Shown in pieces: positions 11,710-22,994 of a DNA stretch of 38,925 bases. Origin of the DNA: Pigoraptor vietnamica (lineage: Eukaryota > Opisthokonta > Filasterea). The stretch spans positions 1 to 38,925 of the forward strand of contig CALSCQ010002500.1 in NCBI GenBank assembly GCA_943704525.1. Direction: 5' to 3'. A program made the translations under genes and the position numbers. The notes beneath the pieces were generated by a model. That model ran no database searches. It saw only the letters and a list, made by a program, of their open reading frames with translations, and was not told the origin of the DNA. Numbering within the stretch: the first letter of the stretch is position 1; the number at the start of each line of letters is the position of its first letter.

Positions 11710-14700
11710 TTATTCGAGGGGCTGGAGGACGTCGAAGCAGCCAGTGCCGCCGCCCACCACGCGCCCAACGACGAGTCGCGCCGACGGCGACTGGAGGGGC
11801 TCGTAATCGCCGTGCCTTTTGGGAGAGGAGAAAGGGTGTTAAAAAAATACATAAGGATTGTAGAGAGGAGCGTGGGCACAAAAACAGAGCAGCCGCAGAC
11901 AGCCACGAGTACGTACATGCTTGCGGAGCGCAGAAAGTGGCACGTCGTCTCGAAGCTCATTTTGAGGAACGGCGAGACATTCGACTCGATGCCCATTCGG
12001 TTGAATGGTTTGTAACCGCCCTCGTACGTCTGCGCCAGGGAACAGAGCGTCGTTGCTGTCAGCAAGGCCACAACGCCAACGGCCGAATAGAAACACAGTA
12101 CCTCTCGCTCTCAACAAGACAAAAACAAAGGCATCGCCAACGGCGATTGTGACGCGCTCAAAGATGCGACGAACACAAGCAAACCTCAGTTCGTCAGTCA
12201 TGAACCCCTATCGACTCTATAAACAGCGCGAGAGAGGACACTGGGCTACGCACCATGTAGTCAGCAATGAGCATGAGGTGTCGCCGGTCGACCGAAATGC
12301 CGTACGCCTGGAACACCGACGCCACTTCGCCCACAATGGCCTGTCGCGCAGCCTCAACACCTGCGAAGGAGGGTTAGGCGATGTCAGCCGTGCACCACAT
12401 CGAAGCGGATCCCATACAAGGGCGTCATCCTCACACACACACCAAGACACCCGCATGCACGCATGCACGCGCGCGCACGCATGCGGCAACAGTCAGAGAT
12501 GACGCACCGTAGGTCACGAGAATGGCGTAGATGTCGTTCGTCGCAATCTTGTTCACATCGATTATGTCAAAGTACTGCCACATGCCGGTGATGTTGACGC
12601 CCTCCGTCTGAAGAGTCACCTACGCAGCGAGAGCCGACGATTGTTAGAGGCATGCCACGCCAAAGTACACAACACTTTAACGCAAGCAACGACACATGGA
12701 TATACGAGGACGTTACATGCACGCACGCGCGTAGTAGCATGATCCGCACAACCCACCCTGCCCGTCTTCTCGACATCATCGGCGACAATGCATCGCTGAA
12801 TGCCGCGCGTCGACCGCAAGAGAACGGCGCGGGACACTTGCTCGATGATGGAGACGAGAAGAAGCTTGCGGGAGGCCGCAGGGAACTGCGAGCGCGAGCC
12901 AATGTCACAACAAGCACACGGAAACATTGATATGATAAGATGCGCGCACTCACACTCCAAGCGCACGCGCACGCGCACAACCACACGACATGCAAAGCAC
13001 AACTCAGGGCCCACCTTGAGGGTAAGCGTGCACCACTCCCCGTTCTCGTCGTAATCGTACGCGTGCACGTTTGGACTTACGGACAGCACTGCGCGAACGC
13101 GGTCCTTCCGCACCTCCGCAGCCGCCGACCCCTTCTTCCCTTTAGACGACTTCTTCGGGCTTGCGGGTGCCGCGTGCGCCTTCGCCTCTTGCGCCTCCCC
13201 CTCGGCGTCCTCCATCTCGACGTCGGATCCGTCCGCCTCCCGCGGGCCGCTCTGCTCGCTCGCGTCCCTCTCGCTGCTGTCCAAGTCTTCGTCGGCATCG
13301 TACGTCGCAAGCTCCTTCCGGTTCGCCTTGGACCTCGCCACCGCCGCGTCGTCGTCGCCCGAAGCGTCGCCGTCCTCGCTGTCGGCGTCGTCGTCCCCCT
13401 TTGCCTTCGCCGGCGTGCGCTCGGCGTCGGCACCCTCCTCATCGTCCCCGTCGCCCGTCGATCCCTCCTTCGCCTTCTTCTCGCGCGTCCCCTTGCCAAT
13501 GTTCTCCGTCATCGCCTTGGCGCCCTTCGACTGCAGCGCCTTGAGCAGCGCAGCGACGAGCTTTCGGATGAACGTCGTCTCGAGGGTCAGGTACAGGTCG
13601 TCAGACGTGATCCCGTGTTCGGCCTCGTACGCCGTGCGCGCAATCGTCTCGAGGCGAATCGTGTAGAGGCGCGTGCGCTGGCGAGAGCTCGCGTCCTTCT
13701 GCGTGAGCGTCTCGTTCACCTGGACCGACTGCAGCACGTCGGCGACGCTGAGCCGCGTAAGTGCGCGGCGGAGCTTCTCCGCCGCCCCTTCCCTTCCCTG
13801 GGCGATGGGCAGGCGCATGACGGGCGTCTTGATCTTCGTGCTCGCCGTCATGAGCACTTCGCGCAGGCGCGGGATACCGAGAGTCACATTCATCGCGCCG
13901 AACCCGGCAAAGTGGAACGTGTTTAGAGTCATCTGCGTCGAGGGCTCGCCAATCGACTGGCCAGCAACGACGCCGACGGCCTCGCCAGGCTGCGCGAGCG
14001 TCGTGCGGTACTTGAGGTACATCAGCGCGCGCAGCTTGTCCGCCGCCTGCTCGCGCGTCATGCGGCGCGAGGCAGAAAGGCGCGCGAGCACGCCCTCGGG
14101 GTCCTTCGCGACGTACTCTTCGAGCTTCCGCGTGAACGCCTCCGAGACAGAGCCGAGGAAGCGGTCTGGCTGCAGCGTCGACAGGACGGGGTCGTGCTTC
14201 GCGGGGTTGCGGAGCGCGCGCGCGTTGCGCTTGATGGCCTTCTCCGGGTCGAGCACGCTGAGCGCGACGCCGGGCTCGAGCTTCTGGATGTACCCGTCGT
14301 AGTTCTGCGCGACAAACGCAAAGCGGTCGAGGAATTTGAGGCGCGCGGGTTCGAGAGAGTCCTCGCCGTAGTTGAACTGGATCACCGACCCGTCGTCGTC
14401 GCGGACCGTCATGTCGTAGTGCACGCGCAGGCCCTCGAGGTGCTTGATGAGGCACCGCTGGAGATACCCCGAGCGGCTCGTCTTGACGGCCGTGTCGACG
14501 AGACCCTCTCGGCCAGCCATGCAGTGGAAAAAGTACTCTTGCGGCCGAATGCCCGTGAGGAAGCGCCCCATGACGTAACCGCCGGCGCGCGCGCTGGGGT
14601 CAAACGCGACAAAAGAGGGGAGCGTCTTGCCGCTCACCATGACGGGGACACGCCGCCCCTCAAGTTCCTGCTGGCCGAGCAGGCACGAAATCTGGCTGAA

Positions 14701-17700
14701 GTTCACCATGCTGCCCTTGGCGCCAGAGTTGATCATCAGCGCGAGGTTGTTGCGCGGGAACGGGCGCAGCTGGCCGTCCGGCAGGCACGACGCAATCACC
14801 TCCGACGTCAGCTTGTTCAGCCGCGTCTTCATCACGGCGTCCAGGCCAGCCGTCTCCGCATCGCTGCGGTACACGCGCTCGAGGTTCGCCGCGAGCGTCT
14901 CGCCGTCCCGCCAGTCCTTCTGGCCGACGTACCGCGCGACTTCCTCCGCGCCAATCGTCGCCGCCGACGCCATGAGTTCGCGGCGCTTCTTGTCCGCGCG
15001 CGGGAGAAGCATGATATCCTCCATGCCGAGCGTAAAGGCGTCAAACTGCAGGTACGCCGTGAAAAGGCGGCCGAGCGCAGTGAGCAGCTTGCCCGCAATC
15101 TCGGCGCCGTAGAGCTCCTGGCACGAGTGGACGAGGCCAAATGCCGACGCGCCAAACTGCGCCTTGTCGAGGGACCCGCAGAGCAGCTCGCCACAACGGA
15201 TGATGACGACGCCCTCCTCGCTGTTCGGTCCCCACATTTTCGCGGGAATCTTCGACTTGCCGATGAGGTTGAGCGGCTTGAAGCCGCGCGTGAGGTTCAG
15301 CAGCACCGTCGAGATGACCTGCTTGCCGGACCACTGCGGGCGCGGGCGTATTACACAAGGCGGAAGGAGACGCACGCGCTGCCCGTTCTCGGGGAGCGCA
15401 GAGTAGACGAGCTGCTGGTACCGCTGTCGGTCGAGGAACGTGTCGCGCTTCGAGAGCCGCGCGCCCGCGACGACGTGGTCCTGGATGAGGCCGCGGAGAG
15501 GCTCGCCGTCGGTTGGGACGAGGTACTGGTTGTCCGTGTTCGCGATCATGTACGCCTCCGCGCGCGCAATCTCGTTCTGGGGAAAGTGGACGTTCATCTC
15601 GTCGCCGTCAAAGTCCGCGTTGTACGTGTCGCAGTTGGCGTAGTGAAGGCGGATCGTCTTCTCGCCAGGCAACACGCGCGCGCGGTGCGCCATCATACTG
15701 GGCTTGTGCAGCGTCGGCTGGCGGTTGAGCAGGAGGACGTCACCGTTGCGCAAATGGCGGAGTACCTGTGCGGGCGATTGAAGCGAGGCGATGCCGCGGA
15801 GGGGTTGGGGTAAGCGTCACGTTAGCGCTTTGAAACGGGCACGCACCAGAAGTGATAACAAACACACAAGTACACGCGGCACTCCCACCTTCTTTCCCGG
15901 AAGCGGCGTCCCATCAGCCGACGTGTGCGGCGTGAGCAATTGGTTCGCGAGCGCCGTGCGGCCGTCCACTCCAAAGTTCGCCAGCGACGACAGCGTCCCG
16001 TTCTCGTGCTGGATGTGCGTGGCGCCGGGATGCACGTCCGGCCCATTAATGACGGCGCGGCGCAGCTCCTCGACGTTGAACGGCGTGACGGGCTCCGGGT
16101 ACGTCAGCTTCTTGGCGAATATCTGCGGGATGCCAATCTCGCTCGTCTCGATGTACGGGTCCGGCGAAATGACCGAGCGCGCGGCATAGTTGACGCGCTT
16201 GCCCATCATGTGCTTGCGGAAGAGACCTTCCTTCTTTTCGAGCGTCTGGCGAATGCCCGCGGGTCCCGTCGGCTTCCCCGCACTCGTCGGCCCCAGCGCG
16301 CTGTCCATGAGGCAGTTCACCTCCGTCTGCAGCTGAATCCATATGTTCACCACGCGCGAAATGTCCGGCGCAGCGCCCGCGCCCGCCGCCTTCTCCTTCG
16401 CCGCGCGCAGCTCGAGCAGCTGCACGTTCGTCCGCAGGATGTTGCCGAGGTACACGTTCTGCGGGTTCTCAAACACCTGGTCGCCCATCTTGCTCGCGGG
16501 ACGGAAGCGCGACGGCGGCACAGGCACAACGTCGAGAAAGAACATCCCCGCCGTCCCCGCCCGCCGCGCCGGACCCCCGCGCCCATCGACCCTCAGCGCG
16601 CCATACACGAGCGTCGCCAGCTCCCCATCGACCGCCCACATGGCCTCGAGGTGGCCCCGCGCGTCCACCGGCGACACAAACGAGGGCTCGGACGACGACG
16701 ACGACGACGCCGCCTTCTTCTTTTCTGCCGCGGGTGCCTTCGCACCGCTCTTGCCGCCATTCGCCGCCTTCGCCTTCGCCGCGGCGCCCTTCCCGTTCGG
16801 CTTTCCCTTGGCGGGCTCGTCGTCGGAATCCAGCTCCGATTCCGATTCCGACGACGACTCCGAGCCAGAGCTGCTCTCCGCACTCTTCGACTTGGTGTTT
16901 TTGGCGCTCTTGCCCTTGCGCGCCTGCGTGTCCGTCGCAGCAACCTCCTCCATCTCCGCGTCACTGTCGGACCCGACGTCTTCGCCCTCTTCGTCCTCGC
17001 TATCCCCACCCTTTCCCGCCAGCGCGCGCTCCTTCATGCGCTGCGCGTCGGCCTTCATCTGATGCTTGCGGGCGAGGGGAAGCGCGAATATTTTGCTGTA
17101 GCCGTCCCGGCGCAGGGTCCGCGCAACCGCCAGGCAGTGGTTGCAGCGCTTCGCCGATGCCGTCGTCTTGAGAAACTCGTTGATCAGCTGGCGGCGGAGA
17201 TCGCCCGTGTGCCGCGTCTTCAACCGGTGGTTCGGCACGGAGCGCTTCGGGTCCAGCCCGCCGCGCTCGAGCGCCTTGAGGTAGTACGCGTCGATCGCGG
17301 CAATCTCCTCGCTCGCGTAGTCCCTGTCCTTTCCGCCCTCCTCGTCGGCAGCCGCGGGCGGCGCGCACGCATTCTCCAGTTGCATCGCGTCCAAGAGAAG
17401 GCCGAAATCGAGGAGCCTCAGCTGCGCGATGAGTCGGCGCATGCGTACGGACGTGGCCTTGAGCCGGTGGCAGTACAGGCACGTGCATCGCAGCAGCTGG
17501 AACATGGCGTTGAAGAAGACGGGATTGTACACGGGAAGTGCGAGCTCGATGTGACCGAGATGCCCAGGACAGTGCACAAAGTTCAGCGCGCACGTCGCGC
17601 ACGCCTCATCCTTGTCGGTCGGTCCGAGCGCGGGATCGTACAGGCCGTGACGCGTGGGGTTGTTGAGATTGTCAAACAGCACCGGGTTCGTGATCTTCTT

Positions 17701-17802
17701 CACACTCAGCCGCCGAATGTCGTCCGCTGTGTACACGGCGAACGACACGCCGACGACCTCTCGCCCGATGATGGGCGGATTGGCCCCCACCACCGCCGCC
17801 AT
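11710..17802 (-). CDS. POLR1A: RNA polymerase I largest subunit (RPA190/RPA1)
   Basis: Seven phase-consistent exons, 17802-15889, 15765-13015, 12885-12757, 12619-12508, 12360-12254, 12029-11917 and 11815-11710, give 1743 aa (human 1720). Clamp zinc ligands C68, C71, C78 and H81 (CATC, then CPGHLGH) and the C108/C111 with C220/C223 pairs are visible. The catalytic loop NADFDGDE places the Mg-binding aspartates at D689, D691 and D693. The bridge-helix/trigger-loop stretch [21 protein letters not shown] follows. Pol I, rather than II or III, is shown by the tail [12 protein letters not shown] then GTGCFDVL, by [16 protein letters not shown], and by the absence of a heptad CTD. The protein transcribes rRNA in the nucleolus. 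Two strongly acidic low-complexity insertions (about 267-330 and 1400-1516) are present. The frame is open upstream to 17943, but MAAVVG at 17802 fits the family start. The exon order and small 3' exons look normal. Confidence 0.97.
12448..12485. repeat. Alternating purine-pyrimidine GCATGCACGC repeat in Pol I intron
   Basis: A stretch of CGCATGCACGCATGCACGC type inside the intron between the VTLQTEG and VEAARQ exons. It is nearly pure alternating purine-pyrimidine and belongs to the intron, not to coding sequence. Confidence 0.7.
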
Positions 17803-18310
17803 GGAAGCGACGCAGGACGCCGACGGCCCTGCTGCGCGGACGGTGATTGGGATAGCGGGATATGAAAGGGGATCCCCGCCCCACACAAGAGAAGGACGGT
17901 CGAAGTGTGTGAATACGGACGAGGCTGGAACTCGTGTGCTCACGAAGGGAGCGCGTGAATGACGAACTGAGGGGAAAACGGTGCCGTGTTGTGAGTGTCA
18001 TCAATCGACTCTGCACGTGTTTGACTTCCCGTCTGTCACGTGACATCATCCGGGGTGATGCGTCATTTGGCAGAGAGCCACGTGCGGCTGTGGGTATGAA
18101 TTGAATATTGGTAAAAATTGCCCATGAAATAGAAGTGCTCAAATTAATAGTCCCGGCCATTTGGAAATCGGTTCGACACAGCTGCTCGCACATGGCACAC
18201 ACAGTTGCACTTGCTGCCACGTGCAGTTATTGTGAAAACGCTGAAAGAGCCGTAACGAGCCTCTCATTTTCTCAACTCTGCTTGTTTGAACTTCAGATCC
18301 CCTTTCGAAA
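17803..18310. promoter_or_regulatory. Divergent promoter region, POLR1A / SNU13
   Basis: 508 bp between the start codons of two genes of RNA metabolism. The centre (about 18100-18180) is AT-rich compared with the surroundings, with GAATATTGG and TTAATAGTC stretches. CACGTG/CACGTGC boxes occur near 18015 and 18080. No TATA box was seen. Confidence 0.5.
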
Positions 18311-19084
18311 ATGGTGGGTTTCTGCTTGCAGTCGCGTTATGGATTCACGAGGACGGTGGAGTTCGTGTGAGCGTGTGTTCGATGTGAGCTGACAATCTGC
18401 CATTACCACGCAGGCGGAGGTCAACCCCAAGGCGTACCCCCTCTCGAACGCGCAGCTGACGGTCACGATCCTTGACCTTGTGCAGCAGGCGTCGAACTAC
18501 AAGCAGCTTAAGAAGGGCGCGAACGAGGGTGTGTGGGCGTCGGCTGTTGCTTGCGTGTCTACGTAGCGACTTTTACTCGGCTGTTTCTCTTGCAAACCAG
18601 TATGGTCTTGGTGCGGGGACTGGTATGGTCGTGGCGTTGCTTTGTGCCTTCGCCACATTCTGGTATGGTCGTGGCGTTGCTTTGTGCCTTCTTCCCACTA
18701 GTATGGACGCTGATGTCCTTGAATTGAAACGCGCAGCCACGAAGACGCTCAACCGCGGCATTGCCGAGTTTATTGTGATGGCGGCCGACACGGAGCCCCT
18801 TGAGATCCTCCTCCACCTTCCTCTCCTCTGCGAGGACAAGGTACATTTGATGCCGCCGTGACCTTATCTTCAACACTGCGCGGTATGCGTGGCAGCGTCT
18901 AACATCACCCTTTGTGCGAATGCAGAACGTCCCCTACGTTTTTGTGCCCTCGAAGCAGGCGCTCGGCCGTGCGTGCGGTGTCTCGCGCCCTGTGATTGCG
19001 GCGTCGGTGACGGTGAACGAGGGCTCGCAGCTCAAGAGCCAGATCCTCTCGCTCAAGACGGAGATTGAGAAGCTGCTCATCTAA
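18311..19084 (+). CDS. SNU13: SNU13 / 15.5K U4/U6.U5 snRNP and box C/D snoRNP protein (L7Ae family)
   Basis: Four exons: 18311-18313 (ATG only), 18414-18528, 18737-18840 and 18926-19084, giving 126 aa (human 128). After the ATG the protein reads [15 protein letters not shown], then [49 protein letters not shown] and [12 protein letters not shown]. This is close to human SNU13 throughout and includes the kink-turn RNA-binding NEATK motif. The protein binds the U4 5' stem-loop and C/D snoRNAs in the nucleus. The start rests on [10 protein letters not shown] being the standard beginning. The ATG at 18311 is followed directly by donor GTGGGT, and the acceptor CAG at 18411-18413 precedes GCG GAG GTC. 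A later ATG at 18339 cannot be joined as simply. Confidence 0.95.
18621..18691. repeat. Tandem duplication in SNU13 intron 2
   Basis: A 31-bp stretch beginning TGGTATGGTCGTGG occurs at 18621-18651 and again, essentially identical, at 18661-18691 (period 40). It lies wholly within the intron 18529-18736, so the protein is unaffected. TGGTATGG-like fragments also flank both copies. Confidence 0.9.
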
Positions 19085-19629
19085 GCGGCTGCATGTGCTC
19101 TCGTGCGTCGCGTTGCGCGCTGGCGTTGCTGTCTCTTCTTCTTGTCGTTTCTCTCTGTCCGATTGCACCTCGTCTCCACTGTCGCGGGGATGTTGATTTG
19201 CGCTTTGTCACTTTTTTGCGTCGAAAATATCACCCTTTCGTAATGATGACCACCGTCGGCCTGGTCTGAACGACTGCCTCTGTGTGTGCGCGCTCTCTTG
19301 CGCCCTCGGTGGTGTTGTAGCTTCCGTTGGCCGTGGGTGGCGCGTCTGCCTTGGCACAGTGGCCCACGTCATGATGATCTCAAAGGGGTCTGAACGTCTG
19401 TACATACGGCAGACAAAAAAACGATATGGTTTGAGAAATTGCGCGCCATGGATTGCCACGCCATAGCACAGCTCGTGGCGCGATGTAGGCGCAAAGAGGC
19501 AGTGAAGGAGGACAGCTTATCGAAGAGCGACACGTCCACGCGATGTTAGCTGACCGTACAAAGTTGCATCAACTGCAGAGAGTGTTTCAATGTCGGCAAC
19601 GCACGCGCGAACGCAAAACCGCAAACGCG
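19085..19629. other. Convergent spacer SNU13 / RAB5IF
   Basis: 545 bp between two stop codons. It should hold the 3' UTRs of both genes. AAAATATC near 19225 and a short A-run near 19416-19421 are the only AT-rich spots. No convincing open frame or repeat was found. Confidence 0.5.
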
Positions 19630-20324
19630 CTAGTCGAAATGGAGTGCGCTGTACACCGTCATCCAAGTTACCTGGAATTCAGAAGGGTCGAAGGGTCAGA
19701 ATGGCTACAATTGAGAGAACGACCGCCGCAGTTGATGCCACTCTCCACGCACAGGCGCACACAAGCACCACGCTCACCAAGAAGAGCGCGAAGCCGGGCA
19801 TGAAGCCCTCCTTGATGAGCTCCCACGCGCCACCAAACTCTTCCTCGTCGATGCCCAACACGGCAGACGCATACACATAAATGACGCCGGAACTCAGCGC
19901 GCAATAGCTGCAAAGCACACGCGCAACATGTCAACGGGCCGCAGACGACGCGCAAAACATGTCCATCTTTCACATATACGACGTGTCTCTTTCGCACCTA
20001 ACGAGTCCCAAAGCGCCGGTCAGCGGCAAGAGACCCCACACCAGGCCGAGCACAATCCCGACCACTTGCCGCAGCCAGTAGAGCACATCAAGCAGCTCAT
20101 CCTGAACAAGACGGCGCGCAAAAGGGAACAGCGTGTGAGAACGCGCACTCAAACAGAGACACAAGTGCTTCATTAGGTCAATGGAGCTCAAATCAAGCTA
20201 ATAGATTGCACATGGTGATGCGCTGGCAGCAACGCACCTTCTCAAACTTGGCGCCCTTCTGGAACGCACGTGACCAGAGGCTCTTGTCCTCCGTCTGCGC
20301 GACAGGCTCTTTCCTCGGCGGCAT
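19630..20324 (-). CDS. RAB5IF: RAB5IF / OPTI (C20orf24) ER membrane protein, Rab5ip/EMC6 family
   Basis: Four exons, 20324-20238, 20101-19998, 19907-19778 and 19671-19630, all in phase, give 120 aa (human about 137). Exon 1 reads MPPRKEPVAQTEDKSLWSRA. Exon 2 carries DELLDVLYWLRQVVGIVLG and the first hydrophobic hairpin. Exon 3 has SSGVIYVYASAVLGID, then EEEFGGAWELIKEGFMPGF. Exon 4 ends VTWMTVYSALHFD. These are hallmark segments of RAB5IF. In animals the protein partners with TMCO1 in the ER multipass translocon, and it has also been linked to respirasome assembly. Three membrane segments are expected. It sits head-to-head with BiP, another ER protein, and may share its promoter. Confidence 0.94.
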
Positions 20325-20897
20325 GGTGAGACTTCGGTGGCGCAGTTCAATCGCTTCAATCGCAAAACGATTCCTTTCAACTCTCGTGAAACAGCTGACT
20401 CAGCCATGTGCCAAAAGTGCCCTCGTCGGAACCATTTTACGATACAACGTAAAATAAACGTAGCGAGCTTTCGGCCAATTATCCCAAACCGCAAATGACG
20501 CCATCCACGTCATGCGAGCTCTCGCTCTGTGATCTGATTGGCCCAGCACACTTCTGCGTGTCGCTGCGTGATTGGTCGGATTGGCCAGCCAATTATTATT
20601 CGCAGATTTCACTATGGACAATGTATTGGCAGACTGTGCTGGAAGGGCAAGTGGAGCGGCCTGCCCACACAAACGCACATGCACGCACACACACACACTC
20701 TCACGCAGCGCACACCCCCCGCTCGCAGCACACACTGGCATGCGCTCGCACAATCGTGCTGTCGGGCACACTCAGAGGTCGCCACGTCAGGCTCGCGGTG
20801 TGTGTGCCCACTTATAAAAAGATGCGCAGAGGTCATTTTGCAACTCAACACTTCAACTCTCGGTCTCTTCTTCTCTCGTTTTTTTTTTTGTGTGAAG
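20325..20897. promoter_or_regulatory. Shared divergent promoter RAB5IF / BiP with UPR-type elements
   Basis: 573 bp between the start codons. A TATAAAAA box at 20813-20820 lies 78 bp upstream of the BiP ATG. Two exact CCACGTCA motifs lie at 20505-20512 and 20782-20789. On the other strand this is TGACGTGG, the core bound by XBP1/ATF6 in animal UPR promoters. CCAAT boxes, in either orientation, are at 20475, 20537, 20571, 20580 and 20589. A CA-rich stretch (about 20665-20700) lies between. No exact ERSE (CCAAT-N9-CCACG) was found. Confidence 0.7.
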
Positions 20898-22994
20898 ATG
20901 AAGGCCCTCACGATCCTTTCCGTCGCGCTCCTCTGCGCGGCGCTCGTCGCCGGCGCTGCCAAGGACAAGTCCGAGACGAAGGAGGAGTATGGCACCGTTA
21001 TTGGCATCGACCTCGGCACGACGTACTCGTGCGTCGGTGTCTTCAAGAACGGCCGCGTCGAGATTATTGCCAACGACCAGGGCAACCGCATCACCCCTTC
21101 GTATGTCGCGTTCACGGATGAGGGCGAGCGCCTCGTCGGCGACGCCGCCAAGAACCAGCTGACGACGAACCCCGAGAACACTGTCTTTGACGCCAAGCGC
21201 CTCGTCGGCCGCGAGTGGTCGGACCCGATGGTGCAGCGCGACCTCAAGTTCTGGCCGTTCAAGGTCATCAACAAGCACAACAAGCCCGCCATCAAGGTGA
21301 CGGTTAACGGCGCGGACAAGGTCTTCACGCCCGAGGAGATTTCGGCCATGGTCCTCGGCAAGATGAAGGAGACGGCCGAGGCCTACCTCGGTAAGAAGGT
21401 GACGCACGCCGTCGTGACGGTCCCCGCCTACTTCAACGACGCCCAGCGCCAGGCCACGAAGGACGCCGGCACGATCTCGGGCCTCAACGTTCTCCGCATC
21501 ATCAACGAGCCGACGGCCGCCGCGATTGCGTACGGTCTGGACAAGAAGGACGGCGAGAAGAACATTCTCGTGTTCGACCTCGGCGGCGGCACCTTCGACG
21601 TCTCGCTCCTCACGATCGACAACGGCGTGTTTGAGGTCGTTGCGACGAACGGCGACACGCATCTCGGCGGCCAGGACTTTGACCAGCGCGTGATGGAGCA
21701 CTTCCTCGCCCTGTACAAGAAGAAGACGGGCCGCGACGCGTCGACGGACTCTCGCGCCGTGCAGAAGCTCCGCCGCGAGGTCGAGAAGGCCAAGCGCGCC
21801 CTCAGCAACCAGCACCAGGCCCGCATCGAGATCGAGTCGTTCTTTGACGGCGAGGACTTCAGCGAGACGCTCACGCGCGCCAAGTTTGAGGAGCTCAACA
21901 TGGACCTCTTCAAGGCGACGATGGTCCCCGTGCGCAAGGTGCTCGAGGACGGCGACATGCGCAAGGAGGACATTGACGAGATTGTGCTCGTCGGCGGTTC
22001 GACGCGCATTCCCAAGGTCCAGCAGCTCGTCCGCGACTTCTTCAATGGCAAGGAGCCGAGCCGTGGCATCAACCCCGACGAGGCCGTCGCTTACGGCGCG
22101 GCCGTTCAGGGCGGCGTGCTCTCTGGCGAGCAGAACACGGGCGACCTCGTCCTCCTCGACGTGAACCCCCTCACGCTCGGCATTGAGACGGTCGGCGGCG
22201 TCATGACCAAGCTGATCCCCCGCAACACGGTCGTCCCTACGAAGAAGTCGCAGATCTTTTCCACGGCTGCGGACAACCAGCCCACGGTCACGATCCAGGT
22301 GTTTGAGGGCGAGCGTCCGATGACCAAGGACAACCACCTCCTCGGCAAGTTTGACCTCACGGGCATTCCCCCGGCGCCCCGCGGCGTTCCCCAGATTGAG
22401 GTGACGTTCGAGGTCAGCAACGAGGGCATCCTCCACGTCAGCGCCCAGGACAAGTGAGTATTCCGCCTGCTTCGAACTGTGGTTGTGTGAAGTGTGACTG
22501 AAATGTGTTTGTGAGTCTCTTCTATACGCTGTTTGCTGACGATTCGCTCGTTATGCTTGTCTCTCAGGGGCTCTGGCTCGAAGAACGCCATCACGATCAC
22601 GAACGACCAGAACCGCCTTACGCCCGACGACATTGAGCGGATGGTTGCCGACGCGGAGAAGTTCGCGGAGGAGGACAAGAAGTTCAAGGAGCGCGTGGAC
22701 GCCCGCAACGAGCTCGAGAGCCAGGCGTACGCCCTCAAGACGCAGCTCAACGACAACGAGAAGCTCGGCGGCAAGGTGTCTGAGGACGACAAGGCCACGA
22801 TCATGGAGAAGGTCGAGGAGATTATCAAGTGGCTCGAGGGCAACCAGGGCGCCGACACGGAGGAGTTTAAGGAGAAGAAGAAGGAGCTCGAGGCCGTCTC
22901 GAACCCGATCATCCAGAAGCTCTACCAGCAGGGCGGCGCGCCCCCTCCCCAGTACGGCGGCGAGGAGGAGCCCCAGGACCACGACGAGCTGTAG
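20898..22994 (+). CDS. HSPA5: BiP / GRP78, ER-lumenal Hsp70 chaperone
   Basis: Two exons, 20898-22453 and 22568-22994, give 660 aa. Residues 1-20 are a signal peptide ([20 protein letters not shown]). The ATPase domain begins [18 protein letters not shown], with [27 protein letters not shown] and [15 protein letters not shown]. The substrate-binding domain follows ([17 protein letters not shown]). The protein ends in the ER-retention signal HDEL after an acidic, proline-rich tail. It folds and retains secretory proteins and gates the translocon. The single intron splits the substrate-binding domain: phase 2, donor GTGAGT, acceptor CTCAG. Codon usage is strongly biased to C/G-ending codons, as expected for a highly expressed gene. 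A T-rich tract just before the ATG may mark the leader. Confidence 0.98.

Noticed and set aside
14194-17865. Long plus-strand open frames (539 and 646 codons) opposite the Pol I gene
   Set aside because: They are antisense shadows caused by GC-rich codon bias. Their products are Arg/Leu-rich without domains, and the minus strand encodes an unmistakable Pol I subunit with correct splicing.
20505-20593. Classic ERSE (CCAAT-N9-CCACG) in the BiP promoter
   Set aside because: CCAAT boxes and CCACG are both present but no pair has the nine-base spacing, so only the UPRE-type motif is claimed.
20853-22436. 527-codon frame antisense to BiP
   Set aside because: It is the known GC-bias artefact opposite Hsp70 genes. 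No promoter, no introns and no family resemblance support it.
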